Of a stretch of DNA of 64,000 nt, positions 10,054-19,489 are shown piece after piece. This DNA comes from Gnetum montanum (lineage: Eukaryota; Streptophyta; Gnetopsida; Gnetales; Gnetaceae), in NCBI GenBank assembly GCA_015680685.1, contig MNCI01010775.1, forward strand, positions 1-64,000, read 5' to 3'. A program made the translations under genes and the position numbers. Below the pieces are notes generated by a model that searched no databases, was not told where the DNA came from, and worked only from the letters and a program-made list of their open reading frames with translations. Each line of letters starts with the position of its first letter. Positions within the stretch are counted from its first letter, which is position 1.

Positions 10054-10880
10054 TTTTGACTTTGAAACTATCCTGGCTCATATTTTTACATGAATCGTAA
10101 ATTGAATGTTTTGCTTTGAGTTGTATTGAATTGATGAATGGAATCAGTTAACTGTTGTACTTGTCTAACTGTATATCACTACATGTATATATATTTCTAC
10201 ATATTTTTTGTTGTGGATTTTGAATTTAAATGTAAACACAATGCAATAATGTAAAATGTTATGGTCTGTTTTGTTGTTTAAGGGTAATGCATGAAGCAGG
10301 AATGAAAGTAGGAATGTAATTATAAGCGAAGGATAATTGTGAAAACTATTATTGATAACACAACAATTGCAAGCGTAACTTTGAACCATGAACTTGAATT
10401 TGGGAGAAAAACAAAGTGTAATCAAGGGGTTTATTTTAAGGCCATTTCGGGCCATGTGCACTAGTTTAAGGCCATTTCGAGCCATGCGTAAACAAGGGAA
10501 GTTTTAAGTGACACGGGTGGATTTCTTGGTAGACCAAACATTTTTGATCGTGGCTAGTTTTATGTTATTACAGACATGATAGTTTAACATCTTTCTGGAC
10601 TTGGGAGGTAGTTTATTGGTTTAGTAATTTTTTGATTTTCCTCATTTTAACATTAGGAGTAGCATTAATGGGTATGATTCTATATTCGGCGTCTCCTTCA
10701 CTAATCACGTCTGATGGAACATCTCCCGTGTTGGTGCTTTCTGGTGTTTCTACATGTACTGTACTTTCTATGTTTCTTGTGGTTTCTAGGTGAGGCTGTA
10801 TATGTACGATTTTAGGCCCAAGTATTTTTGTGTTGGGTAAGTTTTTCTTTGTGCATCTTTGTTGTTCATTTGTACCATCT
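10054..10880. other. right side of the island, no gene seen
   Basis: AT-rich sequence downstream of the antisense gene. It includes the two 30-bp AGTTTAAGGCC repeats (10431-10490) and looser AGTTTA modules to 10625. The rest, up to the protease frame, holds no recognisable protein on either strand. A poly(A) signal for the plus-strand gene is not obvious. Confidence 0.5.
10431..10490. repeat. 30-bp repeats at right edge of the island
   Basis: Two copies of TTTAAGGCCATTTCGGGCCA-type units, 30 bp apart, matching the family at 5076-5165 in sequence, period and orientation. Confidence 0.7.
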
Positions 10881-11560
10881 TATTTAGTCTCTTTGAACTT
10901 AACCTCCGAGCCTTGGTCTATATCTGTATGTGATGAGATGGTAGATGTAGCTGCCTCCCCGTGTATGATGATTTCACCACCTTCGTATGGCAGGTGAATC
11001 TCTTGGTGTATGGGGGAAGAGAATGCTTTCAGTTGGGCTAAGTAAGGCCTTCCCAATATTAGATTGAACCCTGGAATCTCATCGATGACGACAAAGTCAG
11101 CAAATGTGGGGAATTGATCACCTGCTACAAAGTCCAAAGTCACGGTGCCTTTGACTACTACGCATGATCCACTGAACGATTTCAAACACGTGGTGGTGCT
11201 GCTTGGTCTAATAAGTTCCGTAAGCCCTAATTGTTTGATGATGGGATAGGGTACTACGTTTGTAGTGGCTCCATCATCTACATGCACTCTATGTATCTTG
11301 AATTGATATATCTATATTGTTATGAACATAGGTGTGGTTGTCACTTCTCCCATTTTCTCATCCATTTTGATGTTGTCATTGTGGAAACCTAGTGGCATAG
11401 GAGTTGATCCTTGAGGTGAGTACATCACCACATGAATTAAAGGTTCATTTGGAGGCAAGTCTTTGCTTACTGGGATGGATTTCAACATGCGCACTAGGGC
11501 TTCGCAATGGAGTTGAGAGGTTAACACCAGGTCGTATAAGCTTAATGAAGTATTTTTTTT
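10880..11560 (-). pseudogene. retroviral-type aspartic protease of element 1
   Basis: The core reads VHVDDGATTNVVP, the active-site block of Tat proteases (usually DNGS), followed by ILGRPYLAQLKAFSSPIHQE, the lineage-typical flap and C-terminal block. The N-terminal part lies in the ORF ending at 11312 (CEALVRMLKSIPVSKDLPP) and is joined through one TAG in the same frame. Cleavage of the Gag-Pol polyprotein is the family role. The catalytic Asp is present. After the frame ends at 10880 no pol sequence follows until 4968. Confidence 0.85.
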
Positions 11561-11579
11561 GTTTAAGCACCTACATGAC

Positions 11580-12494
11580 CTATGTTAGAGCTGTCGCTAA
11601 ATATTTACTGTTGGGAGTCTGTTTGTCAATAGTCATTTGGTCCATAGGGCCCAACAGTTTTATCTCATGCATAGTTGGTTTATCCTTTTTACCCGTAATC
11701 ATTGATTTAGACGTATCATGCTTTCTGGATGATTCACCCTCATAGCCTATGTTTGGTTTATCATTAGGCAATGTCATGGGTATTACAGTTAGTGGGGTAG
11801 GCTTGGGAGGTCTTAAGGCTAGTCGTTGATGTTCCTTGTCCAAGCGTTCCCATGTAAGCTTGTCTGCTAGGTGTTCTCGTGTGTGGCATGGGGGTACAGC
11901 TGGTTTCAGAACCTCAGGTTGCTTTGGAACTTGTACAACGTATGGAGTAGGGAGGGGTTGCGGTTGGATGATTAAATGCCGCTGAGTGTCAGGCTGGCTA
12001 GTCATCTTGATGACATAGGGGATCAATTTATTCTGTGTTTGCGGAGTGAAGGATTGGTGGTCATCAGGACATTCAGGTATCCTAACAACATATGGAGTTG
12101 GCCTAGCTAGAGGTTGTACCTCCGTAGTTGCGACCACAGGTGATACTCAGACTATGTAAGGAGCAGGCTGAGTAGGAGTTGATTGTGTGTTTGTGGTAGT
12201 AGTGGCGAGAGGTACACGCACCACCTATTGTTTTTCACGTGGTGGTATGATAGCAGTTGCTACGACGGGGGGTACTCGGATGACATAGGGTTTCTGTGGG
12301 GAGTATGATGGTTGAGGCACAGGTGTTTGTATAGTGGGAGGAATATGCACTACAAATGATTTCTTAGGCATTTGCTGTTTATGATCAGAATGGACAGTGT
12401 TAATCCTAAGTGTTTCCGATTCGTTATCGAAATAGATGGTGTTAATCACATATGGTGCTTCTTTAGTATTTAGAGGATCTTTATATACGTCCAT
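11580..12494 (-). pseudogene. Pro-rich PYVVRVP-repeat segment of element 1 gag
   Basis: Two consecutive frames (12225-12494 and 11580-12137) with repeated PYVVRVP-like heptads (TPYVVRIPE, IPYVIKM, TPYVVQVPK, KPYVIRVPP). The stops between them fall at TAG and at a TGA in a YIV-x-VSP repeat, where Arg (CGA) is expected. Such low-complexity linkers separate the zinc knuckle from protease in several Tat elements. It also contains EHLADKLTWERLDKEHQRLA, a helical stretch of unknown role. Confidence 0.6.
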
Positions 12495-12497
12495 GGC

Positions 12498-12740
12498 CTA
12501 GTTTTGTGGTTGGACCGAGTTGGCTTCATCAAAAGTGATTTGGCCTCCATCGATCATCCGTTGGATATCTTGTTTCAAGGTGAAACAATAGTTAGTTTCA
12601 TGCCCATTACATTGATGATAATCACAAAAATGATCCATTCTAAAGCCTTTTGGAACTAGGGGCTCATCTGGCGTTGCTAGGCTTGGGTTCTGAACTAGTT
12701 GATAGAACCGATCATGCCTTTGGATCGCTGTGGGGGACAA
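12498..12740 (-). pseudogene. gag zinc-knuckle-like segment of element 1
   Basis: Contains FCDYHQCNGHETNYCFTLKQ, the C-x2-H...GH-x4-C block that is the nucleocapsid-like finger of Tat/Ogre gag, followed by the usual IQRMIDGGQI. It would bind genomic RNA. The frame continues on both sides through single stop codons. Confidence 0.75.
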
Positions 12741-12959
12741 CTATTTATGTTTCATCAGTTTGGCCTTCAAGAGTTGGTTGAATAACTACGATGGTTTCAT
12801 AGGCAACAGCGTATATTGAGAGGGGTCCTTCCTCTCAAAGTTTCTTGTACGACCCGGTGTAGGGTTTTGTGATGTGGATGATTCTAGTGCGATCGCAGGA
12901 GTGGGTTTGGCGTAATTAGTAGGGGCAGCAAGCGGTTTGCTTCATTGTCCCACATTTTC

Positions 12960-13666
12960 TTATTGTGTTTCCGCCACTGCCACTATAGTTGTTTTAGCCT
13001 TTTCTTTGTCTTTCTTATTGTGTTGGTTTCTAAAGGCTAAGTATCCAGGGTCATGGCTATTTTGGGCTACCTCCTCTATGTTCTTGATCTGTACAAACAC
13101 TTGACTAAGAGTGCATGCATTGAGATAATATAATTTGGACTTGACAAAATCATTGACAGCCCCTTTTAGGATGGTGAGGAGATACGTCTCCAGGATTGGC
13201 TCATGGAGCTCGTTGAGGGCAGCACTCCACTGTTGGATGAATTTTTGGATAGGTTCAAGAGGTGCTTGCTTGACTTGTATGAGGCTGCCAAGTGTTGCTT
13301 CAGGCTTCAAGTTATACTTGAACCTGGTAATGAATTGGTGTAATAAATCTTCTAGAGAAGATATTGAGTTTTGTGGCAAGGCCCGATACCAATCAAGTGC
13401 TCTCCCTACGAGGGACATGGGAAACACTCACAGAATGGCATGTGGCCATGCCTGAAGTAGCACGCATTGTAGTTTAAACGTTATGAGGTGAGTGTTGGGG
13501 TCTGTCTCCCTATCGTATTTAGTAACGTGGGTAAGGATACACCCTTGGGTAGTGTTAGATGTGGAAATAAAGAGCTAATAGGGTGATCGTGATAGAAGTC
13601 AACTACCTTAAGCTCTCCGTCAGTGGCTATTTTAAGGCATTTGACCTCGTTAGTTAGTTCTTGCAT
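12960..13666 (-). pseudogene. gag (capsid) core of element 1
   Basis: MFPMSLVGRALDWYRALPQN and SSLEDLLHQFITRFKYN are the classic gypsy retrotransposon gag blocks (L-G-x-A-x-x-WY, then F-x-x-x-F), followed by KQAPLEPIQKFIQQW. The adjacent frame 13481-13666 holds the upstream part and overlaps a second break. The protein would form the virus-like particle. The antisense open frame at 13135-13455 is a shadow. Confidence 0.85.
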
Positions 13667-14044
13667 TAGCTTTTTGGCATCAGCCTAGTCTTGGGCACTA
13701 GGTGAGATAGTATGTTGAGGAGGTTGTACAGTATATAGGTTAGATTGTTGGACAGTGGGCTAGAAGGCAGAAATTTACGTGGTTGGAGGCTGCACTTGTG
13801 GAATATTTGTAGCGGGTGGTGCTAGGGGCGGCACATTGTAGGTAAGGGGTTGCTATTGTTGTTGCAGTTGTACTTGAGGGATGTTATCTTGTAAAATTAT
13901 GTGAGGCAGTATGTTATAGTGAGGCAGTTGATGCAGTTGAACACCAATTGCTGCCCATTGCCCGGTCACACTTTGTGTAGGAATCCCCCAAACTTGTTGA
14001 GTTACAGTTGTAAAGGATGCTCCTTGGGTTTGGATCCACGGTAT

Positions 14045-14797
14045 TTAGTGAGCGGATGTAGAAGCTGGTATCACATGTGGCATCCCGATTACTCGGGATG
14101 GGAAGGTTGCTCCTACATTATTCTGAGGAGGTTGTATTTGCGAGAATGAAGATACTATTGCAATAGGGAGAATAGCAAGGGGAAGTGTGTTGAGTTGCGC
14201 ATCGGTTATAGGAGGAATATGGATAAGCGTGGATGATTCCTGTTGAGGTATCTGTGCTTGGATGATTTTAAATGGTTGGAGGGATGTAGCTTCCCCTATG
14301 TCCGGATGAAACAATAGGTTTGCATAGGTTTCTGGACTAAGAGTATGGTACGAATCTTCGTGCTCGGACTGAGCTACAAAGTCATCCTCTTCTTCCAATT
14401 GAGGATTTTCCATGGACTAGTCTAGAGACTAACTCCTTTGTAGAAGGAGTTGTGAGATGAGCTCAGAGTAATGCTCTGGGAGAGGGATAATATCATATGG
14501 GGAAGGGATGAACTCATGTCCTTCCCTATGGAAGAGTTCATATTGTCTCTTAACTTTCATTTCGATTTGATCCACAGCTAGGTCGGCTTGTATTTTCACG
14601 CATATGAAATTGTATTGCTCCTGAGTTATAATGTTAAACGATGGGTTCCTCCCTTGCAATCTGAGAGATCGACGAGGCCCCTCTGTGCGTTGTACTACGG
14701 GTTGTTGAACAACCATGGTGCCTACGATGTCTGTGATGGGCTTGGTTGAAGCATTGGGGTTCGTAGTGTTCATGATGAATGGTTGTGAATATAGCAC
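14045..14797 (-). pseudogene. N-terminal region of element 1 gag ORF
   Basis: Two open stretches in the same frame (14429-14797 and 14045-14413) separated only by two TAG codons. It starts near MLYSQPFIMNTTNPN and includes a helical segment (QEQYNFICVKIQADLAVDQI) and an acidic stretch (MENPQLEEEDDFVAQSEHED). This corresponds to the poorly conserved leader part of Tat gag. No specific domain is recognised. Confidence 0.55.
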
Positions 14798-14961
14798 AAT
14801 AGAAGGGATATGAAACTAGTATACTTATCAGAGTGTACGCCTAAGTTCACAGCGTACATCATGTAGACTAGATCTCAGCGTATAGGCTCCAATAGCCAGC
14901 ATATAGTGCCAGAGTACAGGTATATGTTAAAATGTGTAGTCAGAGCAGCGTACCAGTAAAC

Positions 14962-15545
14962 TAAGCAACGTAGACGGAGTCTATAGCGTACAGCGTACAG
15001 GTAAACTGAGCAGCGTAGACATAGTCTACAGCGTACAACGTACAGGTTATACTGAGCAGCGTAGACAGAGTCTACAACATATAGCATACAGGTAAATTAA
15101 GCAGTGTAGACAAAGTCTATAGTGTACAACGTACAGGTTATACTGAGTAGCGTAGACAGAGTCTACAGTGTACAGCGTATAGGTAAACTGAGCAGCGTAG
15201 ATAGAGTCTACAACGTATAGCGTACAGGTTATACTGAGCAGCATAGACAGAGTCTACAGTGTATAGGTAAATTGAGCAGCGTAGACAGAGTCTACAGTGT
15301 AGAGCGTATAGGTTATACTGAGCAGCGTAGATAGAGTCTTCAGCGTACAATGTATAGGTAAACTGAGCAGCGTAGATAGAGTCTACAACGTACAGCGTAC
15401 AGGTAAACTGAGTAGCATAGAAAGAGTTTACAAGGTACAACGTATAGGTTATACTGAGTAGCGTAGATAGAGTCTACAGCGTACAGTGTACAGGTAAACT
15501 GAGCAGCATAGACAAAGTCTACAACGTATAGTGTAGACTGAGCAG
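14962..15545. repeat. 45/46-bp dimeric tandem array with hairpins in element 1 leader
   Basis: Thirteen units of 45 or 46 bp. Units ending AGGTAAACTGA largely alternate with units ending AGGTTATACTGA, so the array is in part a higher-order dimer of about 91 bp. Most units carry GTAGAC-NNN-GTCTAC (6-bp stem, 3-base loop) or a one-step variant. The array lies in the 5' untranslated leader of the element RNA, between PBS and gag. Open frames through it (rich in Tyr, Leu, Arg, Val) are artefacts of the repeat. Confidence 0.9.
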
Positions 15546-17022
15546 CATGTAGACGCTAGGAATTCTGTAGAATAGGGTGTAGATCCAGGAATTTCAGAGC
15601 TAGATTTGATGTCAATGCGATGTGAATCTAGAAGGATCAGGGTTTGAGATCAAAGTAAGTTTAAACAGTTTGCGACCCTTCTTCTAGCGCCATTTTCTGT
15701 ATTCTCCAAAATCATCGATCTCCGACTGGAATGAAACAGAAACCAGGAGATCCCCAAACAAGCACAAAAGATCCTACCTTCACTTGATGGCAAGCTGAGA
15801 AATAATGAAGACAGAGTACCTTGGTGGTCTGCATGTGGATCAGACAAGGATTTCCCCAAACATACATTGATATACTGTACATGGGGTTATACGTCAACGA
15901 CGTAACTAATGTAAAACAGAGCGTAAACGTACAGGAATGTAAACAATAAGCATGAAATCATGAAGGAAAACTTGTAGTAGATCTTAGCAAAAGAAATGTG
16001 GCAATGTTATTATAGAATAGAAATTACAATGCACCGGTCTGAACACAGTTGTGGATCTGACACAAGACAGACGAAGAGCCCTGGTGGGTGTGGAGGGATG
16101 ATGGTGTGCTGGTTTGACCTACAAGCATAGCATGAAGGCTGTATGCTTAGCATGTAGGATTGAGGTCCAACATATAGGGTTTTTTGCTATGGTTTCTCCA
16201 TGTTTCTGGTCCTTTTTTTCTTGTCTCTCGTTTGACCTAGAATTGCCCACCTAGGTCTAGTGAAAAATTGGGGTTTTTGAATAAGTTTAGACGTTAGACT
16301 TGGGTCTGAGAGGGGATGATTGGCTGTGGAGTGTTGGACTATCGGGTTGGGTGACATGTGGCGTGTTGACCAAGTGCGAAAGAATGAAATTTTACAAGTG
16401 TACAGCATGTCGCACACCAGCATATACCGCTATACGCCAGCGTATACTACTTTATGCCAGCGTATACATGCTAGGCGTGTGAACTCAACGTACAGACTTG
16501 ATCAAAACGAAAGAAGCAATTCGGCCTTTAGATTTGAATTTGGATGTCACGAGAATGTTGCCTGTTGATGTTCAGCATGGTTGGCCTTGATCTGACATGA
16601 TTTTGGAGAGCTTTGATTGGTATACGTTGTGCATGCTGGGCATACACATTGTACATGCTGGGTGTATACGTTGGACGTACACGCTAATTCATTTTTCTCG
16701 AACCCATGATGACACCTGATAATTGCTCTATTCCTGTGAGTTGATGCTTTGTACAGGATCTTGTTCTGAAGTGTAGTTTCCATTCTGTCTTTGGGATTGC
16801 ATGTTGGACATACATACTGGGCATATACGCTAGGCGTACACACTGGGCGTACATGCTGGGAAAGTATCTTGGGCATATACACTGAGCGTATATGCTGGGA
16901 ATGTATGCTTGTCGTATACGCTGGATGTATATGCTGGGAATGTATGCTAGGCGTATACACAGGACGTATACACTGGATACTGCATACTTAGTGAGAACTA
17001 AGTATCTTGAGCTCCGAAGTTG
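15546..17022. other. 5' leader of element 1
   Basis: Non-coding sequence between the 45/46-bp array and the PBS. It contains loosely spaced GCGTATAC motifs (16410-16480, 16620-16690) and the 13-bp array at 16800-16985. The open frames at 15650-15897 and 16187-16568 have no recognisable protein. Confidence 0.55.
16800..16985. repeat. 13-bp tandem repeat (GCGTATAC type)
   Basis: About a dozen consecutive 13-bp units such as GCATATACGCTAG, GCGTACACACTGG, GCGTATATGCTGG. The core GCGTA is the same as in the 26-, 40- and 45/46-bp arrays. ORFs on both strands here are repeat translations. Confidence 0.8.
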
Positions 17023-17037
17023 CCATGTTTGATACCA
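17023..17037 (-). other. primer binding site of element 1
   Basis: On the minus strand, two bases after the LTR end, the sequence reads TGGTATCAAACATGG. The first eight bases match the complement of the initiator tRNA-Met 3' end (TGGTATCAGAGC), the common primer of many plant elements. Ogre elements are reported to use tRNA-Arg, so this differs. Confidence 0.65.
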
Positions 17038-17039
17038 GA

Positions 17040-17204
17040 TGTCGCCGTTGTCGTCTACGGGTCCTAGGGAACTGCTTCTTGTTGAGTTCGACTCTTCTTG
17101 AAGCTGTCTGTGAGGCCCTCAAGCTTTAGTCATGCTGGGGAGCATCATGAGTTAGCTCGATTCTTGTTGGAGAAGTACTAAGCTTAGAATTTTGTGGTGT
17201 TTCA
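17040..17204 (-). repeat. right (5') LTR of element 1
   Basis: 165 bp, on the minus strand from TGAAACACC to GGCGACA, so TG...CA ended. The outer edge is set by the end of similarity to the left copy and the inner edge by the PBS. It is very short for a Tat element. Confidence 0.88.
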
Positions 17205-17229
17205 GGGGTTTCGTATGTTCATGACCACT

Positions 17230-19480
17230 GTGAGAACACCCAAAGACTACATTTAACTAAGGTAGAAAATCCTAGAGGAGATGAAGTAAGTCATAGACCA
17301 AGGGAGGCCTAAAGGCCTAAGACCTCAAAACTTGAAAAAGATAGATTAAGGGACTATGGGGAACACCATTAAAGCCATGGAAATCCTCCTAGTTCCTCAT
17401 CTTCCTCTTCTTCTTCAACATCTAGTTCTAACAAAGATCAATTTAGGTATAGAGACAAAGCTCCACTATGGGGTCAAAATAAGGGTAGAAATCAAAACCA
17501 TAGGAAAAATCAAAGAGCTCAACATGAACACAGAAAAAACTATCACAATTGGGCAAATAAAAATAGCAATTTTCACCATGCCACATTCGATGACAATGAA
17601 TCCTTATTGACCACTAAGCGCTTGATGCATATCATAGAGGTAGTTAAGATACCCCACAAGCTTCACAAGGAAAGTTGCATAAAAAGGTTTGATATGAATA
17701 ATATCCCTAAATTTATGGGAGGCTATGATTTTGATCAACAACATTATTTACAAGCCTTCCATGATGCCTGTGCCTTGCAAAATATCAAAAATAAGTGGCA
17801 AAAGCTTAAGCTCTTTCCTAGGACACTAATAGATGAAGTTGAAAGTTGGTATAGATCATTGTAACCAAGTTCCATCCACCAATTGTCCATAATGGTAGAA
17901 CTTTTCAATGGAAAATACCAAACCTATGCAAGAGTGTCCAACCTAAGAAAAAAAATCCAAGGGTGGAAGCAAGGAAATCATGAACCTATGGATGTGGCCT
18001 TGGATAGATACTATTTGCTACCACATAGATGGCTTGACCATGATTTCTCTCAAAAAGAGTAACTTTTCCATAGCATAGATGGGCTTTGTAATGAAACTAG
18101 GGAGACCCTTGGGATGTATGCTGAACGTCAATTATACAAATTAAAAGTCCATCAAGTACAAAGGCTAATTGGGTAGATGGTAAAAGAAGAAGGAGAGTTA
18201 TGTAAACGAGAGAATGTTGAGAAATAACATCAGGAACCAACTCTTCAAAAGAAGAGGGTTCATATCTATGATGAGGAAAAAGAGGTAGCTCTTGATGAGG
18301 TGATTTCACAATAAACCTTGCCACTGCAACAATCCCTTGATGAACTCTAGGCAAGGCTAGATATATTTTCAGAGTGAATAAATGAAAAAGCTACAACTTT
18401 TGTAGAAAATATAGAGAAGAAGGTAACACAAAATGAATTATGCAATCACAATAAATAGAGGAAGAAGAACTAAGAAATAACTAGGAACACTTATCGCCAA
18501 GTAGGGAAAATGGCTATAGCATAAGAGGCTATAGACTCAACCACCAAATAAGATGATGGATGTGACATATACCTATATGAACATCTAACGGGCTATTACC
18601 CAATCATGTTACATCTACATGAGTATTGGGCTTTTGCATTGAGTCCCAAGTTTGTACAAAAGAAAATGCCTAGAAAAGTGCCTTTCTCACATGGTAATCA
18701 TAAGTAGTCCTACAACCAATTATACTATCCTAGGAGGACTTATTACTAGCATTAACATCATCATCAACCGTAGTGGCAAAGCCTAGAGTCATGGGGAAAG
18801 CCATCACCAAGCCAACCCTACCTTTACTACCAACCAAAACCGTACAGATATTATGTTCAACAACTTATTTCTCTAACTAGTTCCACGTCCTCTACTTCAA
18901 ATCACTACTACCACTCTCCTGAATATCATTGTGGCATGACATCTTCTGAAGGATCACCACCTCAAACCTCTCATCCTTCATCATATCCTCAATATTCTCA
19001 TACTTCCCTTCACCATATGTCACCACCAACAACATAGAAAGGTTTAGCACCATGACATCAATGAGAGAATTCCACTTGTGCTGCGAACATACACAAAAGT
19101 GATAATTCCAATAGATCACCACCTTAATCTTAGAAACACCCTTTCTTTAAAATGGTGTCCATGCATAAGAAAAACATTTATGGACCTACTAACTCATCCA
19201 AACTAGCACAATGCTAATCAAGTGCAACACCAATGCCCTCTAATCCTACGTAAATGTCAACATCCGTCGTTACTCCAACAGCTAATAGAAGTGATGAATC
19301 TAGCATTTTGGAGAGACAAAATAATCCATGCATCACTACTAATAGTATAGGATGTAGTTGTGGACCAAAAATTAAAAATATTAACACAATCCACAACACA
19401 GCTAAGGAGCAAGTAATCAGTAATAGTGATAAATGGGAAACTAGTGGTATATAACTAGGGAATTGTGTAGTCCATCTCCT
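17230..19480 (+). pseudogene. gag remnant of element A
   Basis: A frame with many stops reads NIPKFMGGYDFDQQHYLQAF, WQKLKLFPRTLIDEVESWYR and VELFNGKYQTYARVSNLRK, the capsid blocks of this family. The same blocks occur in element C near 54810-55050. Further on comes DDGCDIYLYEHLTGYYPI, a Cys/His region matching DGGCDIYHYKHPKGCFPI of C (55636-55690) and the reverse strand of B near 49660. An S/P-rich segment (17400-17450) lies upstream. It stops near 19480 at the pol deletion. Confidence 0.72.
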
Positions 19481-19489
19481 GAATGTGTA

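Larger units (their letters stand above)
1..17204 (-). mobile_element. Tat/Ogre-lineage Ty3/gypsy retrotransposon (element 1)
   Basis: The first 78 bases repeat bases 17127-17204, so the window starts inside the left (3') LTR and the element ends at 17204. Read on the minus strand the order is LTR, PBS, gag, protease, RT, RNase H, archaeal-type RNase H, integrase, polypurine tract, LTR. The double RNase H, the gag core and the protease signature place it in the Tat lineage (Ogre and relatives). It is odd in four ways. The LTRs are 165 bp, where Ogre LTRs are kilobases long. Internal sequence is about 17 kb. Protease and RT are separated by 5.9 kb holding an antisense gene. Non-coding parts are full of tandem arrays. 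It inserted into element A. The flank after 17204 begins GGGGT; the other target-site copy lies outside the window. Confidence 0.9.

Noticed and set aside
14875-15440. Tyr/Leu/Arg-rich minus-strand ORFs
   Set aside because: They are translations of the 45/46-bp tandem repeat, whose 45-bp unit keeps frames open; no protein features.
16547-16991. His/Tyr/Ser- and Trp/Gly-rich ORFs on both strands
   Set aside because: Both are readings of the 13-bp repeat array.
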